NCBI RefSeq assembly: GCF_013389595.1
Contig: NZ_CP058306.1
Coordinates: 3,224,001 to 3,288,000 of the forward strand
Source of the DNA: Flavobacterium sp. I3-2
Lineage (GTDB): Bacteria > Bacteroidota > Bacteroidia > Flavobacteriales > Flavobacteriaceae
DNA length: 64,000 bases
Direction: 5' to 3'
The translations under genes were made by a program, and so were the position numbers. Under the pieces are notes generated by a model, which saw only the letters and a program-made list of their open reading frames with translations, was not told where the DNA came from and ran no database searches. This document shows, in pieces, positions 42,798 to 51,947 of this stretch; the stretch's first letter is position 1, and the number at the start of each line of letters is the position of its first letter.

Positions 42798-42832
42798 CAA
42801 AAAAAAGGATACCGCTCCAATCCCTAACGCAA
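42798..42832. repeat. Right half of the interrupted noncoding element
   Basis: Contains AAAAAAAGGATACCGC then TCCAATCCCTAACGC (to 42829). It is separated from its left half at 41436-41535 by the IS110 insertion. Both halves carry ACCGCTC. Confidence 0.45.
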
Positions 42833-42882
42833 CCGAAGTCTTAAAGTTCAAAGGCATTATAACATAAACTATGTAAACAGAA

Positions 42883-42915
42883 AAAATAATGGGGATTTTA
42901 AAACCCCATTATTTT
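42883..42915. terminator. Hairpin at the left end of IS256-like copy 2
   Basis: AAAATAATGGGG (42883-42894) pairs with CCCCATTATTTT (42904-42915), followed by T residues. It would stop outside transcription from entering the transposase. Confidence 0.8.
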
Positions 42916-42946
42916 TTTGTTTAAACTTAAATATTTATATGGTCTT

Positions 42947-44009
42947 ATGAGAAAAGAAGATTTATTATCGGATGAATTTTTAAAGCAATTCAAAACAGGC
43001 GAAGACCTAAATGGTTTCCTTGCTCAATTACAAAAACGTGGTTTAGAAGCGATTTTAAACGGTGAACTAGATGCACATCTAGAATATGATAAACATGAGA
43101 AATCAAGCGTATCAAATTCTAGAAACGGATATTCTAACAAAAAGTAAAAACTTCTTTTGGCGAATCTCAAATTCAAATTCCTAGAGATAGAGAAGCTACT
43201 TTCAACCCAATGATTGTTCCTAAAAGACAAAACATAGTTGACGGATTAGAAAATGTAATTGTATCTTTATATGCTAAAGGAATGAGTGTTAGTGATATTG
43301 AAGAACAAATCAGAGAAGTGTATAATTTTGATATTTCTATCTCAACTATATCCCGAATAACAGAGTCGGTCTCAAATGATATTATAGCTTGGCAAAATCG
43401 ACCATTAGATCCCGTTTATTCGATTGTTTGGATGGATGGTATCGTTTTTAAAGTTCGTGAATGTTCAAAGGTTATGAATAAGACAATTTATCTTACTGTA
43501 GGATTGTACAAAGATGGAAAAAAATAGGTTTTGAGTATGTGGTTCATCAAATCAGAAATTCAGCACGTTATGTGGTATGGAAAGATAAGAAAGAATTTTC
43601 AAAAGATATGAAACAAATTTATGATGCTCCAACCAAACAAGCTGCTAAAAGTGCTTTAGAAGATTTTGCTAATAAATGGAATCATAAATATCTATATGCG
43701 ATAAAATCTTGGGGAGAAAACTGGGAAGAACTTACGGTATTCTTTGATTTTCCTATAGAAATCAGAAGGATAATTTACACCACTAATCTAATCGAAAATC
43801 TAAATGATAAGATCAGAAAACACACCAAAAATAAATTATCATTCCCTACGGATGATACTGTTTTAAAATCCGTATATTTGGGATTAAGAGAAGCTACCAA
43901 AAAATGGTCAATGCCAATCCAAAATTGGGGATTAATCCTCAATCAGTTCTTAACTATATCTAAAAAAAAGGGTTCAACTTTAATTAAAAGTCAAACCCCA
44001 TTATTTTAA
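42947..44009 (+). pseudogene. IS256-family transposase, frameshifted and internally deleted
   Basis: Starts MRKEDLLSDEFLKQFKTGEDLNGF with the family's GLEAILNGELDAHLEYDKHEK block. A missing base in the A-run at 43139-43143 breaks the frame at 43145 (TAA), and translation sense resumes in the next frame with TSFGESQIQIPRDREATFNPMIVPKRQ. At 43525 the text jumps from LYKDGKK directly to VHQIRNSARYVVW: the segment that normally holds GMWLGKNES and the TDNLxGF catalytic region, roughly 60 residues, is gone, and the frame changes again. The C-terminus (IYTTNLIENLNDKIRKHTKNK, KKWSMPIQNW) is well preserved. Not functional. Confidence 0.88.
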
Positions 44010-44091
44010 AACTTACACACCTTTTAAGATAGTGTCTTTTATTGCCAAAAAATTCCCTAAAAACAAATGTCAATAGGGATTTTTTATGATT

Positions 44092-45264
44092 TTATTTTTG
44101 CCATTCTTTGGTTTCATCGAACACATGTTGAAGTATCGCTTGCTCCATTTCATCAAAATCTACATGACGACGTGCCATAACGATTTTAGCAGTTTCAAAA
44201 GCTTTTTTAGGCAAATATGCTTGCGTGCCTTGAGCTCCTCCCCAAGTAAAATTAGGAATATAATTTCTTGGAAAACCTGCCCCAAAAACATTTGCTGCAA
44301 CTCCAACAACCGTCCCCGTATTAAACATGGTATTGATTCCACATTTAGCATGATCTCCCATCATCAATCCACAAAATTGCAAGCCTGTATTTTCAAAACG
44401 TTCTGTTTCGTAATTCCAAAGTTTAACACTTTCGTAGTTATTTTTAAGGTTTGAATTATTTGAATCTGCGCCAATATTACACCATTCTCCTAAAACTGCG
44501 TTTCCTAAAAATCCGTCATGCCCTTTGTTTGAATACGCAAACATAACAGAATTATTCACTTCACCACCTACTCTACAATGCGGTCCAACAGTTGTAGCTC
44601 CATAAATTTTAGTCGCTAATTTAACCTGAGCTTCTTCGCAAAGCGCAAAAGGACCACGAATTACAGAACCTTCCATAATTTCTGCATTTCTACCAATATA
44701 AATTGGACCTGTAGTTGCATTTAACGTACAGAAATTTAATACAGCTCCTTCTTCTATAAAAATATGTTCAGTTCCTAAAACATTTACAGTCGCAGGAATT
44801 GGTTCAGATTCACGATCTGCTGTTAACAGATCAAAATCTGCACGAATAGCAGCATCGTTTTTCTGGAAAATATCCCAAGTATGTTCAACTGTTAAAACAT
44901 CTCCTTCAAAATCAATTAATTCGTACGATTCAAAATCGATCTCATCTTGAGAATTAGTCGTAAAAAAAGCAACCATTTCATCTTCATAAACAATCGCTTG
45001 ATTTTCTTGAAGATTTTCAATCAATTCAACCAATTCAGGATTTGGTAAAAAAGATGCATTAATCATCACATTTTCTTCCAATTCAATCATTGGATATTTT
45101 TCTGAAAGATATTCTTCTGTAATTGTAGTTGTAGTTGTGCCTAGAAATTTCTCCCATTTTTCACGAATCGTCAAAATTCCAATTCGAATATCAGCAACTG
45201 GACGAGTAAAAGTAAAAGGTAAAAGATTATTCCTAACCGCTCCGTCGTATAAAATATAATTCAT
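44092..45264 (-). CDS. GlmU-like sugar nucleotidyltransferase family protein
   Basis: 390 aa. The N-terminal part (ILYDGAVRNNLLPFTFTRPVADIRIGILTIREKWEKFLG) is the shortened nucleotidyltransferase-like domain found in the Bacteroidota GlmU-family proteins, and the C-terminal part (about 190-370) is a left-handed beta-helix of hexapeptide repeats (IYIGRNAEIMEGSVIRGPFALCEEAQVKLATKIYGATTVGPHCRVGG). Probably acts on a sugar-1-phosphate in envelope precursor synthesis, but it lacks the complete GxGxxMR loop of true GlmU. The IS256-like remnant ends 56 bp downstream of its stop, so the IS did not damage it. Confidence 0.85.
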   Translation of the reverse strand: MNYILYDGAVRNNLLPFTFTRPVADIRIGILTIREKWEKFLGTTTTTITEEYLSEKYPMIELEENVMINASFLPNPELVELIENLQENQAIVYEDEMVAFFTTNSQDEIDFESYELIDFEGDVLTVEHTWDIFQKNDAAIRADFDLLTADRESEPIPATVNVLGTEHIFIEEGAVLNFCTLNATTGPIYIGRNAEIMEGSVIRGPFALCEEAQVKLATKIYGATTVGPHCRVGGEVNNSVMFAYSNKGHDGFLGNAVLGEWCNIGADSNNSNLKNNYESVKLWNYETERFENTGLQFCGLMMGDHAKCGINTMFNTGTVVGVAANVFGAGFPRNYIPNFTWGGAQGTQAYLPKKAFETAKIVMARRHVDFDEMEQAILQHVFDETKEWQK

Positions 45265-45317
45265 GTCTATGTTTTTTTCAAATGTACAAAATAGTGGTGT
45301 AAAAATACGAAAACAAA

Positions 45318-45346
45318 AAAAGCCATTCTAAAAAAGAATGGCTTTT
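45318..45346 (-). terminator. Terminator after rpmE2
   Basis: AAAAGCCATTCT (45318-45329) pairs with AGAATGGCTTTT (45335-45346), a 12-bp stem with a 5-nt loop. Confidence 0.9.
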
Positions 45347-45365
45347 ATATGTAAATTTCAGTTTA

Positions 45366-45617
45366 TTATTTACTGAATTTAGCGTATTTAGTTTTGAATT
45401 TATCAATACGTCCTGCAGTATCGATAAGTTTAGATTTACCTGTATAGAATGGGTGAGAAGTTCTAGAAATCTCCATTTTGAATACTGGGTACTCTACTCC
45501 ATCAACTTCAATAGTTTCTTTAGTTTCAACTGTTGATTTTGTGATGAATACGTCTTCGTTAGACATATCTTTAAACGCTACTAATCTGTAATTTTCTGGG
45601 TGAATACCTTTTTTCAT
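45366..45617 (-). CDS. rpmE2: 50S ribosomal protein L31, type B
   Basis: 83 aa, starting MKKGIHPENYRLVAFKDMSNEDVF and containing SRTSHPFYTGKSKLIDTAGRIDKFKTKYAK. It lacks the CxxC zinc ligands and has the inserted segment typical of type B (zinc-independent) L31. In Bacteroidota this is usually the sole L31. Monocistronic with its own terminator. Confidence 0.98.
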   Translation of the reverse strand: MKKGIHPENYRLVAFKDMSNEDVFITKSTVETKETIEVDGVEYPVFKMEISRTSHPFYTGKSKLIDTAGRIDKFKTKYAKFSK

Positions 45618-45815
45618 GATAAACCTTGTTTTTAATTAATGGATAAAAGTTACTTTGAAGCTTTACGAATAAAGGTGTAAATAACCGTTACCTTTTTGTT
45701 ATAAATTATTTTTGTTCTATTTCAGATTGCAAATTTACAATTTAATCTCAAAACACAAACATTTATACCACTTTTTTTACAAAGAAATATAACATTTCTG
45801 TAACTATCATTTTAC

Positions 45816-45823
45816 TATATTTG
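45816..45823 (+). promoter_or_regulatory. -7 promoter element
   Basis: TATATTTG, a perfect TAnnTTTG, 24 bp before the ATG at 45848; it overlaps an in-frame TTG at 45821 that might otherwise be taken as the start. Confidence 0.65.
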
Positions 45824-45847
45824 TATTCTTATATATTTATCAAAAAC

Positions 45848-46393
45848 ATGAATCAAACAATTAAAAATATTGGAATCAAATTCGGATTATTTCTAGCTTT
45901 AATCCTAAGTTTAATCAACGTTGGAATTTATTTTTACGATTACAACATTATGGCATCAACAGCAAACGGATTCATTTTATTGTTTGTTATTATCCTTTTC
46001 GGATTGATTTCTACTGCTTTGTCTAAATACAAAATTGGTGGTTTCATTACATTTAAAGAAGCTTTTACTCCCTATATTTTAACGATTTCTATCGGAATTA
46101 TTATTTCTACAATTGTACAATTTTTAATTTACAGTGTAATTGATCCTGAAACAGGGGAATTATTAAAAGAAACTTTAAGAAATATGTATGTTGAGCAAAT
46201 CATGAAATCTAACGGAACTCAAGAAGAAATTGCCGCTTCAATTGCAGAAGTTCAAAAAACAAATCCATTAGCTTTTGGTGGACTAATTTCATCTTCGGTA
46301 ATTCGAATTGCAATGCTTTCTGTTGCAGGAATTTTAATTGCTTTAATTTTTAGAAACCGTTCTGAATTTTCAAACACGCCTCAAACGAAATAA
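45848..46393 (+). CDS. DUF4199 membrane protein
   Basis: 181 aa from ATG 45848; the earlier TTG at 45821 falls within the promoter. Four transmembrane helices in the arrangement of DUF4199 (KFGLFLALILSLINVGIYFY, GFILLFVIILFGLISTAL, GGFITFKEAFTPYILTISIGIIISTIVQF, then a charged loop with NMYVEQIMKSNGTQEEIAASIAEVQ, and a last helix). Family function unknown; in Bacteroidota it is usually next to a GT2 glycosyltransferase, as here (7 bp). Confidence 0.9.
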   Translation: MNQTIKNIGIKFGLFLALILSLINVGIYFYDYNIMASTANGFILLFVIILFGLISTALSKYKIGGFITFKEAFTPYILTISIGIIISTIVQFLIYSVIDPETGELLKETLRNMYVEQIMKSNGTQEEIAASIAEVQKTNPLAFGGLISSSVIRIAMLSVAGILIALIFRNRSEFSNTPQTK

Positions 46394-46400
46394 TTTACGA

Positions 46401-47363
46401 ATGAATTTATCCATCATAATTCCATTATTAAATGAAGAAGAATCGTTACCCGAATTACACGATTGGATTGCTCGCGTAATGCAAACAAACAATTTCAGTT
46501 ACGAAATTCTATTTATTGATGATGGTAGTACTGATAATTCTTGGAATGTTATTTCTGAAATTTCAAAAAAAGATGAGAATGTAAAAGGCATTCGTTTTCA
46601 GAAAAATTATGGAAAATCTCAAGCTTTAAATATCGGATTTAAAAAAGCTCAAGGAGATGTAATCATTACCATGGATGCCGATTTACAAGACAGTCCAGAT
46701 GAAATTCCAGAATTATACCGCATGATTGTAAATGATAATTACGATTTAGTTTCGGGATGGAAAAAGAAACGTTTTGATTCGGTTTTATCAAAAAACTTAC
46801 CTTCAAAACTATTTAACTGGGCAGCTTGTAAAACTTCTGATTTAAAACTTCACGATTTCAATTGCGGATTAAAAGCTTACAAAAACGAAGTCGTGAAAAA
46901 CATCAACGTTTATGGCGAAATGCACCGTTATATTCCGGTACTTGCTAAAAACGAAGGTTTTAATAAAATCACCGAAAAAGTTGTAAAACACCAAGCTAGA
47001 AAATACGGAACGTCAAAATTTGGAATGAGTCGTTTTATCAATGGATTTTTAGATTTAATCACCATTTGGTTTTTATCTAAATTCGGAAAACGTCCAATGC
47101 ACTTATTCGGAGCTTTAGGCGTTTTAATGTTCTTTATTGGATTTTGCGCCACGTTGTTTATCGGAATTTACAAAATATACAAATTAACCGTTGGAGAACC
47201 GGCAATTTTAATCACAAGTAATCCTTGGTTTTATATTGCATTAACAACGATGATTTTAGGAACACAGCTTTTCTTAGCTGGTTTTTTAGGAGAAATAATC
47301 TTAAAAACAAATAAGAAAGAAAAAAGATACAAAGTTTCAGAAACACTTAAAATTGAAAAATAA
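46401..47363 (+). CDS. Family 2 glycosyltransferase, GtrB/DPM-like
   Basis: 320 aa. GT-A domain (about 1-225): LSIIIPLLNEEESLPELHDWI, LFIDDGSTDNSW, the metal-binding TMDADLQDSPDEIPEL (about 93-108) and the HRYIPVLA segment. Two C-terminal transmembrane helices (about 235-305: LFGALGVLMFFIGFCATLFIG and FYIALTTMILGTQLFLAGFLGEII). Such enzymes make polyprenyl-phosphate sugars for modification of surface glycans. Second gene of the 45.8-50.9 kb operon. Confidence 0.93.
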   Translation: MNLSIIIPLLNEEESLPELHDWIARVMQTNNFSYEILFIDDGSTDNSWNVISEISKKDENVKGIRFQKNYGKSQALNIGFKKAQGDVIITMDADLQDSPDEIPELYRMIVNDNYDLVSGWKKKRFDSVLSKNLPSKLFNWAACKTSDLKLHDFNCGLKAYKNEVVKNINVYGEMHRYIPVLAKNEGFNKITEKVVKHQARKYGTSKFGMSRFINGFLDLITIWFLSKFGKRPMHLFGALGVLMFFIGFCATLFIGIYKIYKLTVGEPAILITSNPWFYIALTTMILGTQLFLAGFLGEIILKTNKKEKRYKVSETLKIEK

Positions 47364-47369
47364 ACACCA

Positions 47370-49094
47370 ATGGAAATCAAATCAAACATATTAGAAAAAG
47401 TAACACAATGGCTTTCGCCTGTTTTCGATTCTGAAACCACAGAGAAAGTAAAAGATTTAATGACTTCATCTCCTGCTGAATTAGAAGATGCGTTTTATAA
47501 AAATTTAGAATTTGGAACGGGCGGAATGCGTGGAATCATGGGCGTTGGTACCAACCGAATCAACAAATATACATTAGGAAAAAATACACAAGGATTATCG
47601 CAATACTTAAAGCAAAGTTTTCAAAACCAAGAAATCAAAGTTGCTATTGCTTACGATTGTCGTCATAACAGTGATACGTTAGCTAAAGTGGTTGCCGATG
47701 TTTTTTCGGCAAACGGAATTAAAGTATTCTTGTTCTCGGAATTACGTCCTACACCCGAATTGTCTTTTGCAGTAAAATATTTAAACTGTCAAGCAGGAAT
47801 TGTTTTAACAGCTTCACACAATCCACCAGAATATAACGGCTACAAGGTTTATTGGGAAGATGGCGGACAATTGGTTCCACCACAAGACCAAGAAATTATC
47901 GATTTAATCGAAAGCTTAAAATATGAAGATATTAAATTCGAAGCAAACGAATCGTTAATTGAATACATCAATACAGAAGTTGATGAAGCTTTTGCCATTT
48001 CTGCAATCGAAAATGCAAGTTTCAATATTCCAGCAGAAGCGAAAGAAAATCTAAAAATTGTTTTCACTTCGTTACACGGAACTTCAATTAAAGCTATTCC
48101 GAATGTTTTAGCTAAAGCAGGTTATACCGATGTAAATATCGTTACTGAACAAGCAGAACCAAATGGAGATTTCCCAACGGTAAAATCACCAAACCCAGAA
48201 GAGCCAGAAGCTTTAACCATGGCTTTGAAATTAGCTGATGAAACAAATGCAGATATCGTAATCGGAACAGACCCAGATTCGGACCGTTTAGGAGTTGCTG
48301 TACGTGACAACGATGGCAAAATGGTTTTATTAAACGGAAACCAAACCATGGTAATCATGACCGCTTTCTTATTAGAACAATGGAAACGCAACGATAAAAT
48401 CACAGGTAAAGAATTCATCGGCTCAACGATTGTTTCTACTCCAATGATGTTCAATTTAGCAGATGCTTACGGTGTTGAATGTAAAGTCGGTTTAACCGGA
48501 TTTAAATGGATTGCCAAAATGATTAAAGATTTCCCTGAATTAAAATTCATCGGAGGTGGTGAAGAAAGCTTCGGATTCATGGTTGGCGATGCTGTTCGTG
48601 ATAAAGACGCCGTTGCTTCTACCCTATTGGTTTGCGAAATTGCTGCAATTGCAAAAGCATCAGGAAGTAGTTTATATAAAGAGTTAGAAAACTTATATGT
48701 TGATTTTGGTTACTTTAAAGAGCATTTGATTTCAATCACTAAAAAAGGAATTGAAGGCGCAAACGAAATCAAACAAATCATGACGAATTTACGTGAGAAT
48801 CCGGTTTCTGAATTGAACGGTGAACGCGTAGTTTTCATTGAAGATTATCAAAGTTCAAAAGCTTTAAATATGGATACGAAAGAATTAGAAGATTTAAAAC
48901 TTCCAAAATCAAACGTATTGATTTATTACTTAGCTGATGGTAGTAAAATTTGTGCTCGCCCAAGTGGAACTGAGCCTAAAATAAAATTCTATATGAGCGC
49001 AAATATGCCAATAGAAAATGTTGAAGAAATCAAAGATGCAGATGCTTATTTATCTGACAAAATTGAAAACATAATCAAAGATTTGAATTTATAA
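47370..49094 (+). CDS. Phosphoglucomutase/phosphomannomutase (PgcA-like)
   Basis: 574 aa alpha-D-phosphohexomutase. Active-site phosphoserine in TASHNPPEYNGYKVYWEDGGQL (about 148-152), metal loop GTDPDSDRLG (about 301-310), sugar-binding GGGEESFGFMVGD (about 393-405) and phosphate-binding RPSGTEPKIKFY (about 533). Length matches PgcA rather than the 450-aa ManB class. Interconverts glucose-6-P and glucose-1-P for sugar-nucleotide supply, fitting its operon mates: a glycosyltransferase (6 bp upstream) and an ABC exporter (5 bp downstream). Confidence 0.95.
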   Translation: MEIKSNILEKVTQWLSPVFDSETTEKVKDLMTSSPAELEDAFYKNLEFGTGGMRGIMGVGTNRINKYTLGKNTQGLSQYLKQSFQNQEIKVAIAYDCRHNSDTLAKVVADVFSANGIKVFLFSELRPTPELSFAVKYLNCQAGIVLTASHNPPEYNGYKVYWEDGGQLVPPQDQEIIDLIESLKYEDIKFEANESLIEYINTEVDEAFAISAIENASFNIPAEAKENLKIVFTSLHGTSIKAIPNVLAKAGYTDVNIVTEQAEPNGDFPTVKSPNPEEPEALTMALKLADETNADIVIGTDPDSDRLGVAVRDNDGKMVLLNGNQTMVIMTAFLLEQWKRNDKITGKEFIGSTIVSTPMMFNLADAYGVECKVGLTGFKWIAKMIKDFPELKFIGGGEESFGFMVGDAVRDKDAVASTLLVCEIAAIAKASGSSLYKELENLYVDFGYFKEHLISITKKGIEGANEIKQIMTNLRENPVSELNGERVVFIEDYQSSKALNMDTKELEDLKLPKSNVLIYYLADGSKICARPSGTEPKIKFYMSANMPIENVEEIKDADAYLSDKIENIIKDLNL

Positions 49095-49099
49095 ATTTT

Positions 49100-50932
49100 A
49101 TGGACGACAATTTAAAAAAAATAATTCCTTACACTAAAAAGTACAAAAGAAACGTAGTCTTAAACATTTTTTTTAATGTTTTATATGCGCTTTTCAGTAC
49201 CATTGGAATGGTCTTTATTTTTCCTGTTATGCAAGTATTATTTGCAGATGGAGAGAAAGTAACAAAATACCCAAAATATACAGGATTTATAGATGCTATT
49301 GGAAATTGGCAAGAATATTTATTTTATTACGTAAACGAATATTCCAATAAATATGGTGTTTATTATGGATTGATGATTACAGTAAGCCTAGTTTTAATTA
49401 CTTTCTTACTAAAAAATTTATCTAATTATTTTGCTTTACAAAATATCACCAAATTAAAAAATGGTGTGTTACGTGATTTACGCGAAAAAATGTACAACAA
49501 AATTGTATCATTACCTGTTTCTTATTATTCCGAAAAAAGAAAAGGTGATGTAATGTCTCGCATGCTTAGTGATATTAACGAAGTTCAATCGTCTTTTTTT
49601 CTTATATTAGAACTAATAATTAAGGAACCACTTACCATACTTTTCTCGCTAGGATTTATGTTTTACACTAGTTGGAAATTAACCCTATTTGTATTTATTT
49701 TTATGCCAATCTCAGCCTTAATTATTACTAAGATTGGAAAAACTTTAAAAGCTAAATCAACCAAGGCACAACAAGAAGGTGGTTACATGATTTCAATTAC
49801 CGAAGAAACTTTAAGTGGATTAAAAGTAGTTAAAGCTTACAATGCCGAAGCTTATTTTTCGAATTTATTCAAAGATTCGGTGAATCGTTTATTTAAGTTA
49901 ACCAATGCAATTGCTAAGAAAAATAACTTAGCACAACCTATGAGTGAATTTCTAGGAATTGTGATTATTGGAGTTCTATTAATATATGGTGGAAATTTAG
50001 TTTTAGTAGAAAAATCAATCAAAGGTTCAGAATTCCTAATGTATATTGGTTTAGCTTATAACATTTTAACTCCGGCAAAAGCAATTTCAAAAGCTTCATA
50101 TCAAATGAAAAATGGATTAGCTGCAGCAGAACGCGTTTTTGAAATTTTAGAAGTTAAAAATCCAATTATTAATAAAGAAAATGCAAAAGAAATTTCATCA
50201 TTCGATAAAGGAATTGAAATTAAAAACGTAACTTTTGCTTATAATGATGATGCCGTTTTAAAGAATTTTTCTCTAGACATCCCGAAAGGAAAAACGATTG
50301 CTTTAGTTGGACAATCTGGTTCGGGGAAAAGTACAATTGCCAATTTACTAACGCGTTTTTATGATGTAAATAATGGTGAGATTTTACTTGATGATGAAAA
50401 CATAAAAAATGTTACCATGCATTCATTACGAAATCAGATGGGATTGGTAACGCAAGATTCAATTATGTTTAACGGATCCATTGCAGATAACGTTAAACTT
50501 GGAAAGTTAAACGCAACAGACGAAGAAGTTATCACAGCCTTGAAAATTGCTAATGCTTACGAATTCGTAGCTAATCTTCCAGAAGGCATAAATACCAACA
50601 TTGGAGATTCTGGAAATAAACTTTCGGGCGGTCAAAAACAACGTATTTCAATTGCACGTGCGATTCTAAAAAATCCACCGATTATGATTTTAGATGAAGC
50701 AACTTCAGCTTTAGATACAGAAAGCGAACGCTTGGTTCAGGATGCTTTAGAAAAAATGATGCAAAACAGAACTTCGGTTGTCATTGCACACCGTTTATCA
50801 ACCATCCAAAAAGCAGATAAAATTGTAGTTATGCATCACGGGGAAATTGCAGAACAAGGAACTCACGAAGAATTATTAAACCTTGGCGGAACGTATGCCA
50901 AACTGGTTTCTTTACAATCTTTAGATAGTTAG
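49100..50932 (+). CDS. ABC exporter, fused permease/ATPase (MsbA-like)
   Basis: 610 aa half-transporter: six-helix ABC type-1 domain (about 15-345, with an enlarged first periplasmic loop about 50-80) followed by a nucleotide-binding domain with Walker A GQSGSGKST (about 405), Q-loop TQDS, signature LSGGQKQR (about 512) and Walker B PIMILDEATSALD, H-loop AHRLS. Best matches the lipid/lipopolysaccharide flippase group (MsbA/Sav1866). Last gene of the operon, closed by a strong terminator. Substrate unproven. Confidence 0.94.
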   Translation: MDDNLKKIIPYTKKYKRNVVLNIFFNVLYALFSTIGMVFIFPVMQVLFADGEKVTKYPKYTGFIDAIGNWQEYLFYYVNEYSNKYGVYYGLMITVSLVLITFLLKNLSNYFALQNITKLKNGVLRDLREKMYNKIVSLPVSYYSEKRKGDVMSRMLSDINEVQSSFFLILELIIKEPLTILFSLGFMFYTSWKLTLFVFIFMPISALIITKIGKTLKAKSTKAQQEGGYMISITEETLSGLKVVKAYNAEAYFSNLFKDSVNRLFKLTNAIAKKNNLAQPMSEFLGIVIIGVLLIYGGNLVLVEKSIKGSEFLMYIGLAYNILTPAKAISKASYQMKNGLAAAERVFEILEVKNPIINKENAKEISSFDKGIEIKNVTFAYNDDAVLKNFSLDIPKGKTIALVGQSGSGKSTIANLLTRFYDVNNGEILLDDENIKNVTMHSLRNQMGLVTQDSIMFNGSIADNVKLGKLNATDEEVITALKIANAYEFVANLPEGINTNIGDSGNKLSGGQKQRISIARAILKNPPIMILDEATSALDTESERLVQDALEKMMQNRTSVVIAHRLSTIQKADKIVVMHHGEIAEQGTHEELLNLGGTYAKLVSLQSLDS

Positions 50933-50949
50933 AATCCGTTTTTTCTCAT

Positions 50950-51007
50950 AAATCAGCTTAAATACAATAGAATTATTTTGTAAACCTATTTGTATTTAAG
51001 CTGATTT
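50950..51007 (+). terminator. Terminator of the GT2/mutase/ABC operon
   Basis: AAATCAGCTTAAATACAA (50950-50967) pairs perfectly with TTGTATTTAAGCTGATTT (50990-51007), 18 bp with a 22-nt loop, followed by further T. The rest of the 316-bp gap to 51248 shows no gene or other recognisable structure. Confidence 0.92.
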
Positions 51008-51248
51008 TTTTTGCTTGAAATTAAGTAAATCATATCTTTTGAATTTTCATCCTAACAGCTTATTTACATAATTAATATTTTTTTACACCTTTTAAAACTT
51101 TAAACAATCTGAGATTTAATTATAATTCTATTTATACGTAATCCATTCAATTTAATACTTTTCAGTATAAAACTCATAACTTCACAAACAAGAATATTGA
51201 ATTAAAACTATATTCTTTAGAAAAACAACATGAAGCAATCATTCCGAT

Positions 51249-51743
51249 TTAATTTTTGTATTTGTCCAAAAAATCGATCACTTTTTGAGCATCGTAAGTA
51301 ATTCCGTTTTCAAATGATCCGCTTTCTTGAAGTTTTAAAACTTCTCCATTTTTACTTAAAATAATAAAAAATGGATATCCCAATTTGGTACCTTCAGGAA
51401 CATATTTATCAAAAACAGCTTGATTTTTATTTTCGTTCGAATAATTCAAATGATAATACAAGTAGTTTTTAGCTAAATTCTCGCGTACAGATTTATTCTT
51501 TTTTCTGAAATCATCAAAACGCAAACACCAAACACACCAATTTCCGCCCGCTTGAAGAATGACATTTTTATTTTCTTTTTTAGCGCGAATTAATAAAGCA
51601 TTAATTTGAGCTGCTGCATCATCTTCTGGATGATAAGGTTTAATCAATTTTTCACTTTTCTTGGTTTTCGTATTTTGAGCAAACACATTTGTCGTACTTA
51701 AAAATTGAATTCCAATAATTAAAAATATAAACGATAATTTCAT
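51249..51743 (-). CDS. Thioredoxin-like secreted protein (WCVWC)
   Basis: 164 aa with a signal peptide (about residue 22, TTNVFAQ) and a Thioredoxin_7-type fold: NVILQAGGNWCVWCLRFDDFRKK (active site WCVWC about 68-72), then LGYPFFIILSKNGEVLKLQESGSFENG. Periplasmic disulfide chemistry is likely. It is a relative of the WCGWC protein at 53732. Monocistronic. Confidence 0.9.
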   Translation of the reverse strand: MKLSFIFLIIGIQFLSTTNVFAQNTKTKKSEKLIKPYHPEDDAAAQINALLIRAKKENKNVILQAGGNWCVWCLRFDDFRKKNKSVRENLAKNYLYYHLNYSNENKNQAVFDKYVPEGTKLGYPFFIILSKNGEVLKLQESGSFENGITYDAQKVIDFLDKYKN

Positions 51744-51917
51744 CTTAGTTTAATTAAAAAAAAAATAAAAGTACAGTTTATTCTCAACAGAAAAAAATAA
51801 ATTGAAGCTATAAATAGGGTAATTCAAAAATAACATGAACTAATCTTTTAAGCCTTTAACTAATTAAATTGTTTATAAATTCATTTTTAAAAAAAAGGTT
51901 TTAACATTTTAAAATAA

Positions 51918-51925
51918 TACATTTG
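51918..51925 (+). promoter_or_regulatory. -7 promoter element
   Basis: TACATTTG, a perfect TAnnTTTG, 22 bp before the ATG at 51948. Confidence 0.55.
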
Positions 51926-51947
51926 TAACATCAAATAATTGACAATT

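Larger units (their letters stand above)
42868..44036 (+). mobile_element. Decayed, internally deleted IS256-family element, copy 2
   Basis: The left end region carries TATGTAAACAGAA (42870-42882), shared with copy 1, then a terminator hairpin. The right end is taken at ...ACTTACACACC...AGTGTC (44011-44036), whose reverse complement begins GACACTATC, like the ACACTGTCC end of copy 1. The outer GACACT part of the left end could not be found, so it may be truncated by the neighbouring repeat and IS110 region. No target duplication seen. Confidence 0.6.

Noticed and set aside
43136..43147. Programmed -1 frameshift in the IS256-type transposase
   Set aside because: The A-run is only five bases after a C, not a good slippery heptamer, IS256 transposases are made from one frame, and the gene has a second frame break and a deletion.
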